In this document: piece by piece, positions 10,986 to 22,658 of the stretch
How positions within the stretch are numbered: the first letter of the stretch is position 1
How the letters are laid out: the number at the start of each line of letters is the position of its first letter
Assembly: GCF_003576645.1 (NCBI RefSeq)
Contig: NC_044930.1
Location: forward strand, 25,020,087-25,084,086
Length of the DNA stretch: 64,000 nt
Direction: 5' to 3'
From: Ipomoea triloba
Taxonomy: Eukaryota; Streptophyta; Magnoliopsida; Solanales; Convolvulaceae
Notes under the pieces: model-generated
What the model was told of the DNA's origin: nothing
Databases searched by the model: none
What the model saw: the letters and a program-made list of their open reading frames with translations, nothing else
Position numbers and translations under genes: made by a program

Positions 10986-11675
10986 ATAATGCTATGTGAA
11001 CCTTGATCTATGATATAAATTGCCATGGACCCTCGGGTCCACCTTGCAAAGTAGACCCATCACCAATTTACATACTAATGTTCACAATTTACATATTGAA
11101 TATTCACAATTCAAATTGTGAACATTCAGTATGTAAATTATAAACATTTAGTTGTGAACATTCAATATATAAATTATAAACATTTAATATGTAAAATGTA
11201 TATTTTGGACTCGAATTCACATAATAATTTGCCAACTATACATGGTCGGCCTAATAACGGCCATTTTGTACTTGTGATCCAATGCACATATGGCCCAACT
11301 AACTTTTTTTTTTTTTGACCATATCAATTTGAATTAAGTTCAACAAGAAGTACAAATAGCTCATTTGACAGAATACTAATTTTCTATTTCTACACAGTGA
11401 TTGATAATTTCGCACAAAGAATATTTTATTTAATTCAAAGAATCATTATCTGATTATAATTACGGATGGCAACGTAACAGAGCAGGAGATATCTCGGAAG
11501 CATGTTTGGGAGAAGAGACCAAAGATCGAGTCTCACCAGTGGCAGTGAGGGGGCTCCTTGTGCGCACTGAACAAAGGCCCGGTTGGGAATTCAACCTTTT
11601 AGGAAAAGATATGTAGAAAGAATATTTCTTGCTCCTCAATCCCGATTTCTCCATTCATACCTGGAACCATATCTT
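10986..11675. other. Intergenic sequence
   Basis: Contains 'ccatggaccctcgggtccac' (11022-11041) and short 'gaacattcaatatgtaaatt' repeats (11090-11190). The less AT-rich stretch 11460-11660 has a 64-residue minus-strand frame that I cannot place in a family; it may be a retroelement relic that the Copia element inserted beside. Confidence 0.4.
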
Positions 11676-11680
11676 ATCTA

Positions 11681-11815
11681 TATTAGGACTCTCTGAGTTT
11701 GAGTCACGTTAGGACTAGCTATCCTACTCTACCTGAGACTCCCCTAGTATATATATCTCCTATTCCTCATCATTGTAATTGTTCAATTGAATCAATACAA
11801 TATTCAGTTCTCATC
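11681..11815 (+). repeat. 5' LTR of Copia element (135 bp)
   Basis: It begins TATTAGGACTCTCTGAG and ends CAGTTCTCATC, matching 15030-15164 except at one position. It contains a TATATATAT stretch (within about 11749-11758) that could serve as a promoter. Confidence 0.95.
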
Positions 11816-11824
11816 TGGTGGTGA

Positions 11825-14800
11825 CGTGGTGGTAATTGGCAGCCTCAATGCCAATTATGTGGCAATTATGGTCATCTTGCACCAGCCTGTTTTTCTTTAA
11901 TTGGCCGTGGACTCCAAGCTCATTTAACATATGCTGAGGATGCGCCGAATCTTGTGTCTGACTCGCATCTTTGGATTCCAGACACTGGGGCGACAAATCA
12001 CGCGACCCCTGATATTGCTGTGCTCTCTACATCTGAAGAGTACACTGGTGGTGATGCTCTTCGAGTTGGTGATGGTACAGGTTTGCTTATTAGTCATACT
12101 GGTCATGCTTCTTTTTCTACCCCGTCTAAAGTATTTAGGATGTCTGATATTTTACATGTTCCTGGTTTGTCTTCCTCTCTTTTATCTGTGCAACGCTTTG
12201 CAAAAGATAATAAAGTCTTTTTTGAGTTTCATCCATCCTTTTTTGTTGTGAAGGATATAGCAACCAAGGCAATTCTTCTTCGCGGCAATAGTTGCGGTGG
12301 TCTCTACACGTTGCCCATTCCGAAAAACAGTCCCCGTGCGTTTATCTCGTCCCGTGCTTCCTCTTCCGTATGGCATGATCGTTTGGGACATCCTCATCAA
12401 CGAGTCTTAGATCGTATTCTTCCTTTTTGTTCTGTTAGTGGTTCTAGTCGCAATAATCGTTCTACTTCTTCTTTGTGTTCTGCGTGTCAATTGGGCAAGT
12501 CTACTCGTTTCCCTTTGCCACGTGTAGACTCTGTTAGTTCGAATATTCTTGATTTGATTTATACTGATATTTGGGGACCAGCTCCTGTTTTGTCTTCTTC
12601 TGGTTATCGTTATTTTGTTCTTTTTGTTGATGACCATTCTCGTTACACGTGGTATTATCTTATGAAATTGAAGTCTGACTTGTATGACATTTTTGACAAG
12701 TTTCGTGCCTTAGTTGAACGGTCATTTAATCGCAAAATTAAGGCTATTCAGTCGGACTTAGGAGCTGAATACAAAAAGCTACATACTGTTCTTCTTTAGT
12801 TAGGGATTAATCATAGACAATCCTGTGCCTACACTCATGAACAGAATGGTCGTGTTGAGAGGAAGCACAGGCATATTGTCGAAACTGGTCTTACTCTTAT
12901 GGCTCGTGCGTCTGTTCCATCTCGTTTTTGGGACTTTGCTTTTGAAACTGCTGTTTACTTGATTAATAGAATGCCATCTAGTGTTTTGCAGAATTCCAGT
13001 CCTCATTTATTGTTACATAAATCTTCTCCCTCATACTCTTTTCTTCGTGTGTTTGGTTGTCTTTGTTATCCTCACTTGCGTCCTTATAATCGTCACAAAA
13101 TGTCGTATCGGTCATCTCCTTGTGTCTTCTTAGGTTGTCCTGAGTCTTTTAGGGGGTACAGATGCATGGACTTAATGACTAATAAGATTTATATCTGCAG
13201 ACATGTACACTTTGACGAGAATGTGTTTCCCTTTGTTAGTAGGGTTGCTGTGCCATCTCCTCCCTCTGTGCAGAAGCCGTGGGCTGAATCGGTTTTACAG
13301 GTATTGCCATCTTCTCTTGCTAATTCTGCTCAGGCTGATTCTCCTGTCACCACCACTGCTGCTCCTACTCGTCAAAGAGGACGACCCCGTGGCAAGTCCA
13401 CACGTCCGACTGTTCGCTCCCATGCAATGGCTACGAGGAGTCGATCAGTGGCTCCACTTTTGGCTCTCTCTACTCAGGCCTGTCCTACCGAGCCCACTTG
13501 CTACATTCAGGCAGTTAAATTTTCTGAATGGCGAGAGGCAATGGATCTGGAGTTCAATGCACTTTTGCACAATCAGACTTGGGTTCTAGTTCCTCCTCGC
13601 CCAGGTATGAATGTGATTGGGTGTAAGTGGGTTTTTCGTACTAAACGTAAAGCTGATGGTTCAATAGAGAGGCATAAGGCGAGACTTGTGGCGAAAGGGT
13701 TTAATCAAGTTCCTGGTCAGGACTTTTTTGACACCTTTAGTCCGGTTGTGAAACCCACTACAGTCAGATTGCTTTTGAGTTTGGCTATTTCCTCAGGTTG
13801 GGTGGTTAGGCAGCTTGACGTACACAATGCATTTTTGAATGGTGATTTGGCTGAGACTGTTTATATGCGTCAACCACCCGGGTATGCTGATGCTCAATTA
13901 CCTGATCACGTTTGCCTGTTGAGGCGTTCCTTATATGGCTTAAAGCAAGCTCCACGAGCTTGGTTTAATCGGCTGCATACTTTTTTACTCTCTGTTGGGT
14001 TTATAGCTTCAAAGACTGATGTGTCATTATTCTATTACTCTCGTGGTTCTGCATGTGTGTATCTTTTAGTATATGTTGATGACATTTTGGTAATGGGGAC
14101 TGATGAGCTACTAGTGTCTGATTTACTCTCTAAACTGTCTAATGCTTTCAAAATTAGAGATCTTGGTGAACCTGGTTTCTTTCTTGGAATTGAGCTAGTC
14201 AAAACTAGCAATGGTGTTATTCTTTCTCAGCAGCGGTACATGTCAGACATCTTAAAACGGGCTGGAATGACTGATTGTAAACCTCTCGCCACTCCTATTT
14301 CTACATCGAAAACTCCATTGCTTAATTCAGATTCATATGAAGATCCAACGAAATACAGGAGTTTGGCTGGTGCTCTCCAGTATCTCACAATTACACGGCC
14401 AGACTTATCCTTTGCGGTCAATCAATTGTGTCAACATATGCATGCTCCAACATTGTCTCACTGGGAGCAGCTAAAACGAGTGCTCAGGTATGTCAAAGGC
14501 ACCCTCTCATTCGGCTTGCGTGTAACTCAGTCAAATTCTAGAGAGCTTCATGCTTTCTCTGATTCTGACTGGGCTGGTTGTCCTGAGGACCGTAAATCTA
14601 CTAGTGGGTATGCAGTGTTTCTTGGCACCAATCTTATCTCTTGGGTGTGCAAGAAACAGAAGACAGTTGCAAGATCATCCACGGAAGCTGAGTATAAAGC
14701 CTTGTCTGATGTTTGTGCTGAGGTCATATGGATCATGTCCTTGCTGCGTGAGATCAAAATTGATGGCATCCTTACTCCCAAATTATGGTGTGACAATCTT

Positions 14801-15022
14801 GGTGCTACTTATATGTGTGCGAATCCAATTTTTCATGCAAGAACTAAGCACGTGGAGATTGACTACCACTTTGTTAGAGATAGGGTTGCCAATGGAGATA
14901 TTCAGGTTAACTTTATTTCCACAAAAGATCAATTAGCTGATATCTTTACAAAAGCTTTGCCTAGTCCTAGATTTTCTTTTCTTAGGGACAAGCTTCAGGT
15001 TAGTAGTTTACCCTGCGCTTGA
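11825..15022 (+). pseudogene. Copia gag(3')-pol polyprotein with one in-frame stop
   Basis: One frame stays open from 11825 to the TGA at 15020-15022, interrupted only by TAG at 12797-12799, at a point in the integrase where Copia proteins usually have Gln; a single CAG-to-TAG change would explain it. In order: a gag CCHC zinc knuckle (C-x2-C-x4-H-x4-C, 11849-11890); the aspartic protease motif DTGA (11981-11992; Copia usually DSGA); the integrase HHCC zinc domain (about 12374-12490); the integrase core with its first Asp in 'YTDIWG' (12566-12568) and a second in 'QSDLGAEY', where GG is usual; the reverse transcriptase, with YVDD at 14072-14083; and RNase H ('SDSDWAGC' near 14558 and 'STEAEY' near 14680). 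An ADIFTKALP motif lies near the C-terminus. The nonsense codon and the missing gag mean it cannot make a full polyprotein. Confidence 0.93.
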
Positions 15023-15029
15023 GGGGGAG

Positions 15030-15164
15030 TATTAGGACTCTCTGAGTTTGAGTCACGTTAGGACTAGCTATCCTTCTCTACCTGAGACTCCCCTAGTATA
15101 TATATCTCCTATTCCTCATCATTGTAATTGTTCAATTGAATCAATACAATATTCAGTTCTCATC
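15030..15164 (+). repeat. 3' LTR of Copia element (135 bp)
   Basis: One mismatch to the 5' LTR in 135 bp. It is preceded by the polypurine tract and followed by the ATCTA target duplication. Confidence 0.95.
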
Positions 15165-15169
15165 ATCTA

Positions 15170-16560
15170 TACTTCGTCTTTAAGTTTGAAGAAATAAAAA
15201 TTTTATATAACATTGATCTAGTTGATGATGAGAAATTTTACTTAGGATCGGCTTACTTTTAACAACATTAAGAATTTGAATTTAGAATAAGTTTGAGATC
15301 AACTCCTTATGCGCAAAAGTTCACAAGGGTTACATGGGAGAGGGGATTTATAAGCACACTTATTTTACTTATTTTTTATAAGTACAATTTTTTGAAGAGT
15401 AAAAGGGGAAAAAAAGTTTTGTAGTTTAAAAATATAGAAATCAACCTTTTCAAAATACAATTATTAAGCCCTAAAATTTTTTCTAATTCAGACCATTTTT
15501 CGTCGTTCAACTTAATTCAGCTCGACGAAAAAATCTCACTTTAATTTTTCTAATCATTTTTGTGAGTGGTTAGAAAATTGAAGATTTTCAACAGTGAGGG
15601 TTCAAAATCATTATTTGAAAAGGTGTTTATTTAATTTGTAGTAGGTTTTTTTTTTTCCTTTCTATTTTGAAGCTAATATCAATTATAATAATTACATAAA
15701 TAACAAAGTGGTATTGTAATTAATATGATGGATGAAATCATACATTACTACTAAATTTAGTGGTGTCAATATTATTTATTTAATTAAAATTTTTTATATA
15801 ATATATACTTGTGTACTTTCTTTATGAAATTCAAGATTTGATAGAATGTATTGTAAATCTACTTCAGTACAAGTTTAATTTAAGCATTGTTGACTATATT
15901 ATTGCATATAGTATAAATTGGTTAGATTTCAAATATCTCTCCAGCCATTTAGTGCATTAAAAAAAATACAAGTTTAAATAAAAACATATATTTTAATCAT
16001 ATACAAATCAAGCTAAGTCTTAGTGACTTTTAACATAAGCATAACGTAGTAAGTAAAAACATTGCAACCTCAAAATAAAAAGTGATGATGTATGCGTGTC
16101 CAACCAATTATACAACTCATGAGAAATTACAAATAAGAAATTCATTGACACAATCCACAAACTCAATCCCATTCTAGATGAAGTAAAAAATTAGACAGAT
16201 TTATTATATGTTAGATAGCTATCTAAGAATATAATAGACTTGTGATAATGTAATCGGGTATCCTTCAAGAAGCAAAAGTAGACTTATTCTTTGGTTCAGG
16301 AAAGGTGAACAAGTTGGAAACCGTGATTCCAACATAACTACCAACTCAAGAGATGATGATGATTGTTGATGTATGAAAGATTAGGCCATAGGTTGCATGG
16401 AAATCTTAAACCGTGTATCATTGTGATCATTTAGTGGAGTTGCGTTTCACTTTTGTGTGGCCCTGCAGACGTAGGAGGAATTCTCCGAACTGCGTAAACA
16501 TATTCTGGTTCATTTACTTTTCATGAACTATTTTAATTATCTAATTTGTTTCTAATACCA
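15170..16560. other. AT-rich intergenic sequence
   Basis: No gene, RNA or element boundary that I can support. At 15420-15640 there are scattered 'gaaaaggt/aaccttttc' inverted words. Confidence 0.4.
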
Positions 16561-16599
16561 AGATAAACATAGATAATTAATTTAATTAACATTCGATTA

Positions 16600-16960
16600 G
16601 ACACACCAGATAAAAATTCACCTGCATTCAAGACTCACGAACTTACACATTTAAATAAGCTAATTGCTTGGGTTCATGGGTATCATACTATCATCAATCT
16701 AAGGCTGCAAACAACTACCATAATAAATAAGCTAATTGCGTTGGTTTGGGAGCAAATAAATAAGCCAATTGCGTTGGTTCATGGGTACCATAAATATTCT
16801 AAAGTTTGGGAGAAGTAAATAAGCTAATTGCTTGGGTTTATGGGTCCCATAAATCTAAGGCTGCAAAAATATAAATCTAAGGCTGCAAACAACTACCATA
16901 ATAAATAAGCTAATTGCTTGGGTTCATGGGTACCATAAATCTAAGGTTGCGAACAAACAT
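16600..16960. repeat. Short repeats of the ADH upstream duplication
   Basis: Four to five copies of 'aataaataagctaattgctt' plus 'gggttcatgggtaccata' and 'aatctaaggctgcaaac'. The same words occur at 24340-24710 (upstream of ADH-B) and 31900-32050 (upstream of ADH-C), marking the 5' part of the triplicated segment. Confidence 0.75.
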
Positions 16961-17324
16961 ATTATTATATTTCCAGTGACCAGTACGATTTTCTTTCTTC
17001 ACTCAAAAAATGTCATGATATTAAAAGTACGTGTTATTCACAAGTCACATTTAATTTCATTTATTTAAAGGCCGGTAAGTGTTAGTGAAATAACACCACG
17101 TGTTGCATAATTGAACAAATATATAATTGGGAGAAGAATAGATATATAATGCAATAAATATATAATAGTATAATCGGAAGCAACTTCCACCAAGTTGATC
17201 GAATAATTGATTTAGTAGCTGCAAGATTTTAAATTCAACTCTCCATGAAAATTGCTTATTAATCTTTTTGGTTTGAGCTAGTTAGTTATGAGCAATCTAA
17301 ACAGGCTTATCACTTTAGGCAAAT

Positions 17325-17570
17325 TATTATGTGGACCATGGTTTACACAGTGCTGTGTGGACAATAAAAAGTATATTTTTAATATACTAAAAGTACATTA
17401 TTTGTGTATTGAATGTACATTATACAAAATAATGTAATTTTAATGTTCAAATAATATATTTTCTCTGAATATAAAGTACATTTTTAATAAACTAAAAGTA
17501 TAATATTTGTGTATTGAATTTACATTATTTGATAATATACAAAATAATGTACTATTAGTACTCAAATAAT
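17325..17570. repeat. GGACCATGGT-headed AT-rich repeat
   Basis: Starts 'attattatgtggaccatggt', then 'acacagtgctgtgtggac', then runs of 'aaagtacatttttaatatac' and 'attgaatgtacatta'. Related copies lie at 28012-28190 and 24378-24636. Confidence 0.6.
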
Positions 17571-17697
17571 ATGCCAAAGACCTTGTGGTCAAGTGGCATC
17601 CGGTGTCCTGATTAATACTCCCACGGATGATGGGAGTGGGTTTGAGCCCTATACTACACTGTAATAGAGTCATGAGTAGTACTCAAAAAAAAAATGC
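17571..17697 (+). mobile_element. tRNA-derived SINE, plus strand
   Basis: The head is 'atgccaaagaccttgtggtc', with an A-box-like GTGGTCAAGTGGC, a B-box-like GGGTTTGAGCCC, the 3' text 'gtaatagagtcatgagtagt', and an A-tract (about 17685-17695). Same family as 24147-24260, 32240-32404 (minus) and the fragments at 4480-5035 and 6700-6785. Confidence 0.75.
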
Positions 17698-17790
17698 AAA
17701 AAAATGTTTTATGAATGGTTTACTATTTCATTGATCGTTGATGTAAACGTTTTATGTTATGAATTAATGGAATAGCTACGTTTATCTTCG

Positions 17791-17793
<3 letters not shown>

Positions 17794-17835
<42 letters not shown>
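17794..17835. repeat. (TA)n microsatellite
   Basis: Uninterrupted TA dinucleotides upstream of ADH-A. Confidence 0.95.
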
Positions 17836-17839
<4 letters not shown>

Positions 17840-17934
17840 TGCACTTTTTATTTATGCTCTACACGATTTACCATTTATGACCCAATTTTACTAATATTTT
17901 CTCGAAGAAAGTAAAAAGTTGAAGTGTGTGTGTG

Positions 17935-17943
17935 TATATATAA
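17935..17943 (+). promoter_or_regulatory. TATA box of ADH-A
   Basis: TATATATAA lies 67 bp before the ATG at 18010 and is followed by 'agatataaggcattcttcat', a leader conserved before ADH-B and ADH-C. Conservation across all three paralogues supports the call. Confidence 0.7.
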
Positions 17944-18009
17944 GGCAAGTAGAAGCTATGTAGATATAAGGCATTCTTCATAGTCCATCAGTAGTTGAAA
18001 TCAGAGAGA

Positions 18010-18822
18010 ATGGATACAAGAAGCTCAGGGACCATCACATGCAAAGGTACATGCATTACTCTATAGCCTAGATCATCATCTAAAAAAAAAAAAAACAAAA
18101 ACAAAAACAAAAACAAAAAAAAAAACAAATTCTTATATGTTTTTTTTTAAAAAAACAATTTCTTATATAGTTTAATTTGAGTAAAGGATCAATAATACTC
18201 TCATATTACGTATAGTGTTATGGTATTAAGTTATTTTCATTTTTAGTGATATGTGGTTGTGGTTGCGGTGTTAATGGTTTCAGGGGTTGTGGCATGGCAA
18301 AAGGGAGAGGCATTGAAGGTGGAAGAGATACAAGTGGATCCACCAAAATGTTCAGAAGTTAGAATCAAGATGTTGTTTTCCAGTTTGTGCCACTCAGATA
18401 TTCTATTTCACAATGGTCTTCCTATTGTTAGTATCCATCCATTCTTAATTTTATCCTTATCATAATAAAACATAATAAGTCTCAATCAAAGTTATATCAT
18501 TTATTTATGTCCATGTTTTTAGTGCTAACCAACCATTTTGTACATTGTATTTTTAGAGTTGTACTCTATAATTTTTTGGACAAAAATATCCTTACCGTTA
18601 TAACTTCCGTTATCTTTTCCATTAACTTTACCATGCACATGCATCCACCATATATTTTCTTATATTATTTAATAATAATAATATTTGTAAACATTATATA
18701 TTGGATTAATATAATTAATAAATTTTTTCATTTAGATTTTGATTAATAAGAATTTGTTAGTTATTTTTTTTAAATATAAATATTGGGCATATGTTTTTGC
18801 GCATCGCGCATAGAAAAACCTA

Positions 18823-18883
<61 letters not shown>

Positions 18884-21800
18884 TAGATTGGACATTATGA
18901 TGTGTATTGTGCATATTAAGAATGTCCCTATGATGCACACAACACATATTTAATATCCATAATATAATACTCCATATACACACGTGTTTTAAATTTTTCT
19001 AATTAATCTCATCCACAGATGTATTTTTTTTAACAGATAGATGTATATTTTTAGTACACCAATATATTGGTTGGTTTAATTGTAATATCATATATATCCA
19101 GTTTATATATATATATATGTGTGTGCGCGCGCGCGCGCATGCGTGCATGCATGTATGTATGTATACATGCATGCATGTATCGGATTTGATTAACAAAATT
19201 GATTTAACTAGTTTTTTTTTTAAATTTATTTTATTACATTTTCAGCCACTATTTCCGCGAGTACTTGGACACGAAGGAGTTGGGTAAGTTAACATTAGCT
19301 AGAAAAGCAGCCAAAATTGAAACCAGATTCACTAGTCATACTAGGCAATTGGATTTATTTTCTTAAAAAATTGAAACTTTGTTTTAAGAACTTTTTGTTT
19401 GTGTTTTATTTTGTTTTGTTCTTTAAATAGTATTTGGCCCAATAAATGTTTTTTTAGTTGTTATATCGTTAACTTTTGGTCCAAACTACATTGTTTTTAA
19501 GTTTTAGAAGTATGCCTTTAGTAGTATCGTATTTTTCATGCAATCGTAAACAACTTTAATACTAGCTACAGGTACATAATTTGTTAATGGTATATATGTA
19601 CATAATATCTTAACTACTGGTTGATAAAAACAATACATTAAGTCAATAATAAAACTTGTTAGTTTTCAATCAAATATCTTAATTATGATTACAAGTTGAA
19701 TATTGATTCAAAACTACATTTAAATATATATTGAATACAACCATATATCTGTACTAATAAACAATGAATAAGACTACTACTAAGCCAATACAATAAATTT
19801 AGAAGATGCATAAACTGAATACTTCACGTTCATATATAGACTCAATGTAAAATGATAATTAAACTTTCTCTCAATGTAGATCAGATCCAAATCTAATGTC
19901 TAGATGACCGATTTTAAGTTTGCCAACTTGACTGTCGTTGCCAACTTATGAAATGACCTTTCTAACCTTTTTTTTTTTCTCTCTCTCTCTTTTTTTTTTT
20001 TTCTCTCTTTGTTTCTTTCTTTTATTGCATATGTCTAATGTAGAAGGATAGAAAGTGTTGGTGAGAATGTTACGGACTTAAAAGAAGGAGATTTAGTGAT
20101 AACACTCTATTTAGGAGAATGCAAAGAATGCTTCAATTGCAAATCAGGAAAGTCGAATTTATGCCTGAAATATCCTTGGTTGACGAGTGGTTTAATGCCG
20201 GATGGCACGTCAAGAATATCCATTAGAGGCCAAACACTATATCACACCTTTAATTGCGGCACATGGTCGGAATACGCTGTTAGTGACGCTAATTACGTCG
20301 CTAAAATCGACCCTCGCCTCTCTCTCCCACATGCTAGCTTCCTATCGTGCGGATTCACAACGGGTTTTGGGGCACCCTCAAGGTCAATCCACGTCGAAAA
20401 GAGATCATCGGTTGTCGTGTTCGGTCTTGGTACCGTTGGATTTGGGGTAAGTATTAATTAAAATGAAACTGAATAACTTATCTCGCATATATTGTGTTTA
20501 TATTATCACATGAAACTGTAATTGAATTGAAATGATACTTTAGTTGTGTTGAAATGAAACTGTAGTATGTGTAAAATGAAACTGAATAACATGTCACGCA
20601 TATTGAGTGTATATTCTCAAATAAACTGTAGTTGAATTGAAATGATACTTTAATTTTGCTGAAATGAAACTACAGTATGTATAAAAAGAAACTGAATAAC
20701 ATATCTCACATATTGAGCGTATATTATTGTCAAATGAAACTGTAGTTATATCAAAATGATACTTTAGTTGTGTTGTAATGAAACTACAGTGTATATAAAA
20801 TGAAACTGAATAACAGTTTCAAATATTTGAGTGTATATTATCTAATGAAACCGTAGTTGAATTAGAATTATAATTTAACGGTGTTGTAATAAGACTAAAG
20901 TTGTGTTTGGTTAGTGGGTTTAGGCATAAGGTATAGGTATCAAAGTGATTGTTATTGTTTGGTTGATAGGTTTTTAGAATACTACTATGGGTTTGGAATA
21001 CCCCATTAATTGGAAAACCCATACCTTAATGAAATAAGGATTTCATTTACCTTTCTCCTTCCTTCCTCAACTATTAATAATCATTCTCATTCCACCCTAC
21101 TACCAAGCATGCAAAATACTTTTACCAAAACTCATTACCCTTACCAAGTATTTGATACCATATCGATTCCGATTCTCATGTGCGAACCAAACACACCCTA
21201 AAGTGTGTATAAAATGAAATTTAATAACAGGTCTCATTGTAATAAAATTTTTGTATATATAATGTCAAATAAAACTGTAGTTGAAACAAAATGAAATTTT
21301 AGTTGTGCTGAAATAAAACTACAATGTATATAACTTGAAACCGAATATGTCCACGGTAAAATTTGCCTGGAGTCACTGTGATGATTTACCATCCACTAGT
21401 CCTAGGGAATAGAAAATTGCACCTTTATGGACAAGAAGTTTGATATTTTGGTAAATAATGAAATTAGAACTATTATTTTATTTATAAAAATACCAATATC
21501 TCAATTTATTCATAATTGTGGGTGTCACTTGGATTGCAGGTGATTGCAGGAGCTAAAGAGCAAGGGGCAACCAAAATAATTGGGATTGATATCAATGACT
21601 TTAAGCGTGAGAAGGGAGAGGCATTTGGGATGACTGATTTCATTAATCCTAAAAATTCTGATAAAACAATATCGGAATTGGTTAAGGATGTCACAGAGGG
21701 ACTAGGTGCAGACTATGCTTTCGAGTGTACAGGAGTTCCTGCTTTACTTAATCAAGCTATTGATGCAACAAAGGTGGTAAGTTACATTAATACATACCCT

Positions 21801-22359
21801 AATTAATTTAATTTCTTAAATGGATATAGATCAGTTCATCATTGGTATGTTTTAATGTCCTTGTGTATCCATTTACAATTAATTATATTCGTTGCAATTG
21901 CACTTTATGTTCATTGAAAATGTAAGTCGATCATTTTCATTAGACTATCTATAATTGATAAGAACCTTGAGATACTAATTGTCACTAAATATATATGACT
22001 AGGGATCTGGTGCGGTGGTAGTAATTGGGGCAGGAATTGATGAAACTTGGAAAATTAGTGTTGCCTCTATCTTGTATAGTGGTCGAACATTTAAGGGATC
22101 AATTTTTGGTGGTGTTCGAGTTAAATCAGACCTTCCCTCCATTGTTGACAAGTGCATAACCAAGGTACAATCACTTAATTAATATTTTTTTTAATTGATG
22201 ATTTGTAGTTAAGGATGATACTTGATTGTATAACTTTTCTTCTTACAGAAATTCCAACTAGAACAGTTGTTAACTCATGAAGTCTCCCTGGAAGAAACAA
22301 GCAAGGCATTTGAGTTGTTAAAACAACCAAATTGTGTCAAGGTTCTTATCAAAATTTAA
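18010..22359 (+). CDS. Alcohol dehydrogenase-like protein, gene A of tandem trio (376 aa, 7 exons)
   Basis: Zinc-dependent medium-chain NAD(H) dehydrogenase, predicted cytosolic, interconverting alcohols and aldehydes; the physiological substrate cannot be read from sequence. Exons: 18010-18046, 18284-18426, 19246-19283, 20044-20446, 21540-21776, 22003-22164, 22249-22359. All junctions are GT-AG and the phase is continuous to TAA. Catalytic-zinc ligands Cys48, His69 (GHEGVG) and Cys175 (SCGFTTG) are present, as are structural-zinc Cys99, 102, 105 and 113. The Rossmann motif GLGTVG is at 200-205, with Asp224 (IDIND) expected to favour NAD. Ser50 takes the proton-relay place that is Thr in genes B and C. 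Arg193 replaces the Gly of B and C just before the Rossmann strand, and Phe206 replaces Leu. Length is normal for plant ADH-like proteins (about 375-380). The start is the only ATG in the conserved leader and gives the family's short N-terminus ending in 'TITCK'. Intron 4 carries a minisatellite and a MITE. Confidence 0.93.
18825..18880. repeat. (TA)n microsatellite in ADH-A intron 2
   Basis: TA dinucleotides for about 56 bp, followed at 19105-19180 by a TA, TG, GC and ATGC compound tract in the same intron. Confidence 0.95.
20460..21345. repeat. Minisatellite in ADH-A intron 4, about 110-120 bp unit
   Basis: Units contain 'aaatgaaactgaataac', 'gaaactgtagttgaattg', 'aaatgatactttagttgtg' and 'gaaatgaaactacagtatg'. 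About four units lie before the MITE at 20899-21198 and one after it. Diverged from, but clearly the same unit as, 893-1200. It is absent from intron 4 of ADH-B and ADH-C. Confidence 0.8.
20899..21198. mobile_element. Tourist-like MITE inside the minisatellite of ADH-A intron 4
   Basis: The ends are AGTTGTGTTTGG and, inverted, GGGTGTGTTTGG. TAA flanks both sides (20896-20898 and 21199-21201). 300 bp, non-coding. The insert splits the minisatellite, so it is younger than the array. Related to 261-710. Confidence 0.78.
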
Positions 22360-22658
22360 GAAATTAATATCCATTTCTATCAACATGCACTATATGTTCC
22401 TAGTAATTATTCAGAAATTTGGTTATATATATGTACGTGTTTATCAATGTACGTAAGAACAAGTCATTGACTTGCTAGTACGGTTTACTTCTTATGTGTT
22501 ATGTGTCGGTTTGTGAATTATTACACAAGAGTGGATTTACCCTGTGCACACTCACAGAGTACGTAGTGACTGTAGGTTTCCTTCTGATGTGGTACGTGAA
22601 TTGGGGCAATAATAAAAAATCATTCGCATGCCCGGAGTTCGGTGGCTACTTTTTATTA

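Larger units (their letters stand above)
11681..15164 (+). mobile_element. Ty1/Copia LTR retrotransposon, gag-deleted, young insertion
   Basis: Two 135-bp LTRs (11681-11815 and 15030-15164) differ at one base (A/T in 'cctactct' against 'ccttctct'). The 5-bp target duplication ATCTA is perfect (11676-11680 and 15165-15169). The polypurine tract GAGGGGGAG (15021-15029) directly precedes the 3' LTR. The internal region keeps the gag zinc knuckle, protease, integrase, reverse transcriptase and RNase H in Copia order. Most of gag and the expected primer-binding region after the 5' LTR are deleted: only TGGT of the usual TGGTATCAGAGC follows the LTR. LTR ends are TA...TC instead of the usual TG...CA. 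It is non-autonomous but was recently mobilised or homogenised. Confidence 0.95.

Noticed and set aside
11460..11654. 64-residue minus-strand frame as a gene
   Set aside because: No start context, no family resemblance; it may be a retroelement relic, so it is mentioned only in the intergenic note.
12899..15022. A separate 707-residue Copia gene beginning at an internal ATG
   Set aside because: It is the same frame as the upstream protease-integrase part, separated only by the TAG at 12797; the ATG is internal to integrase.
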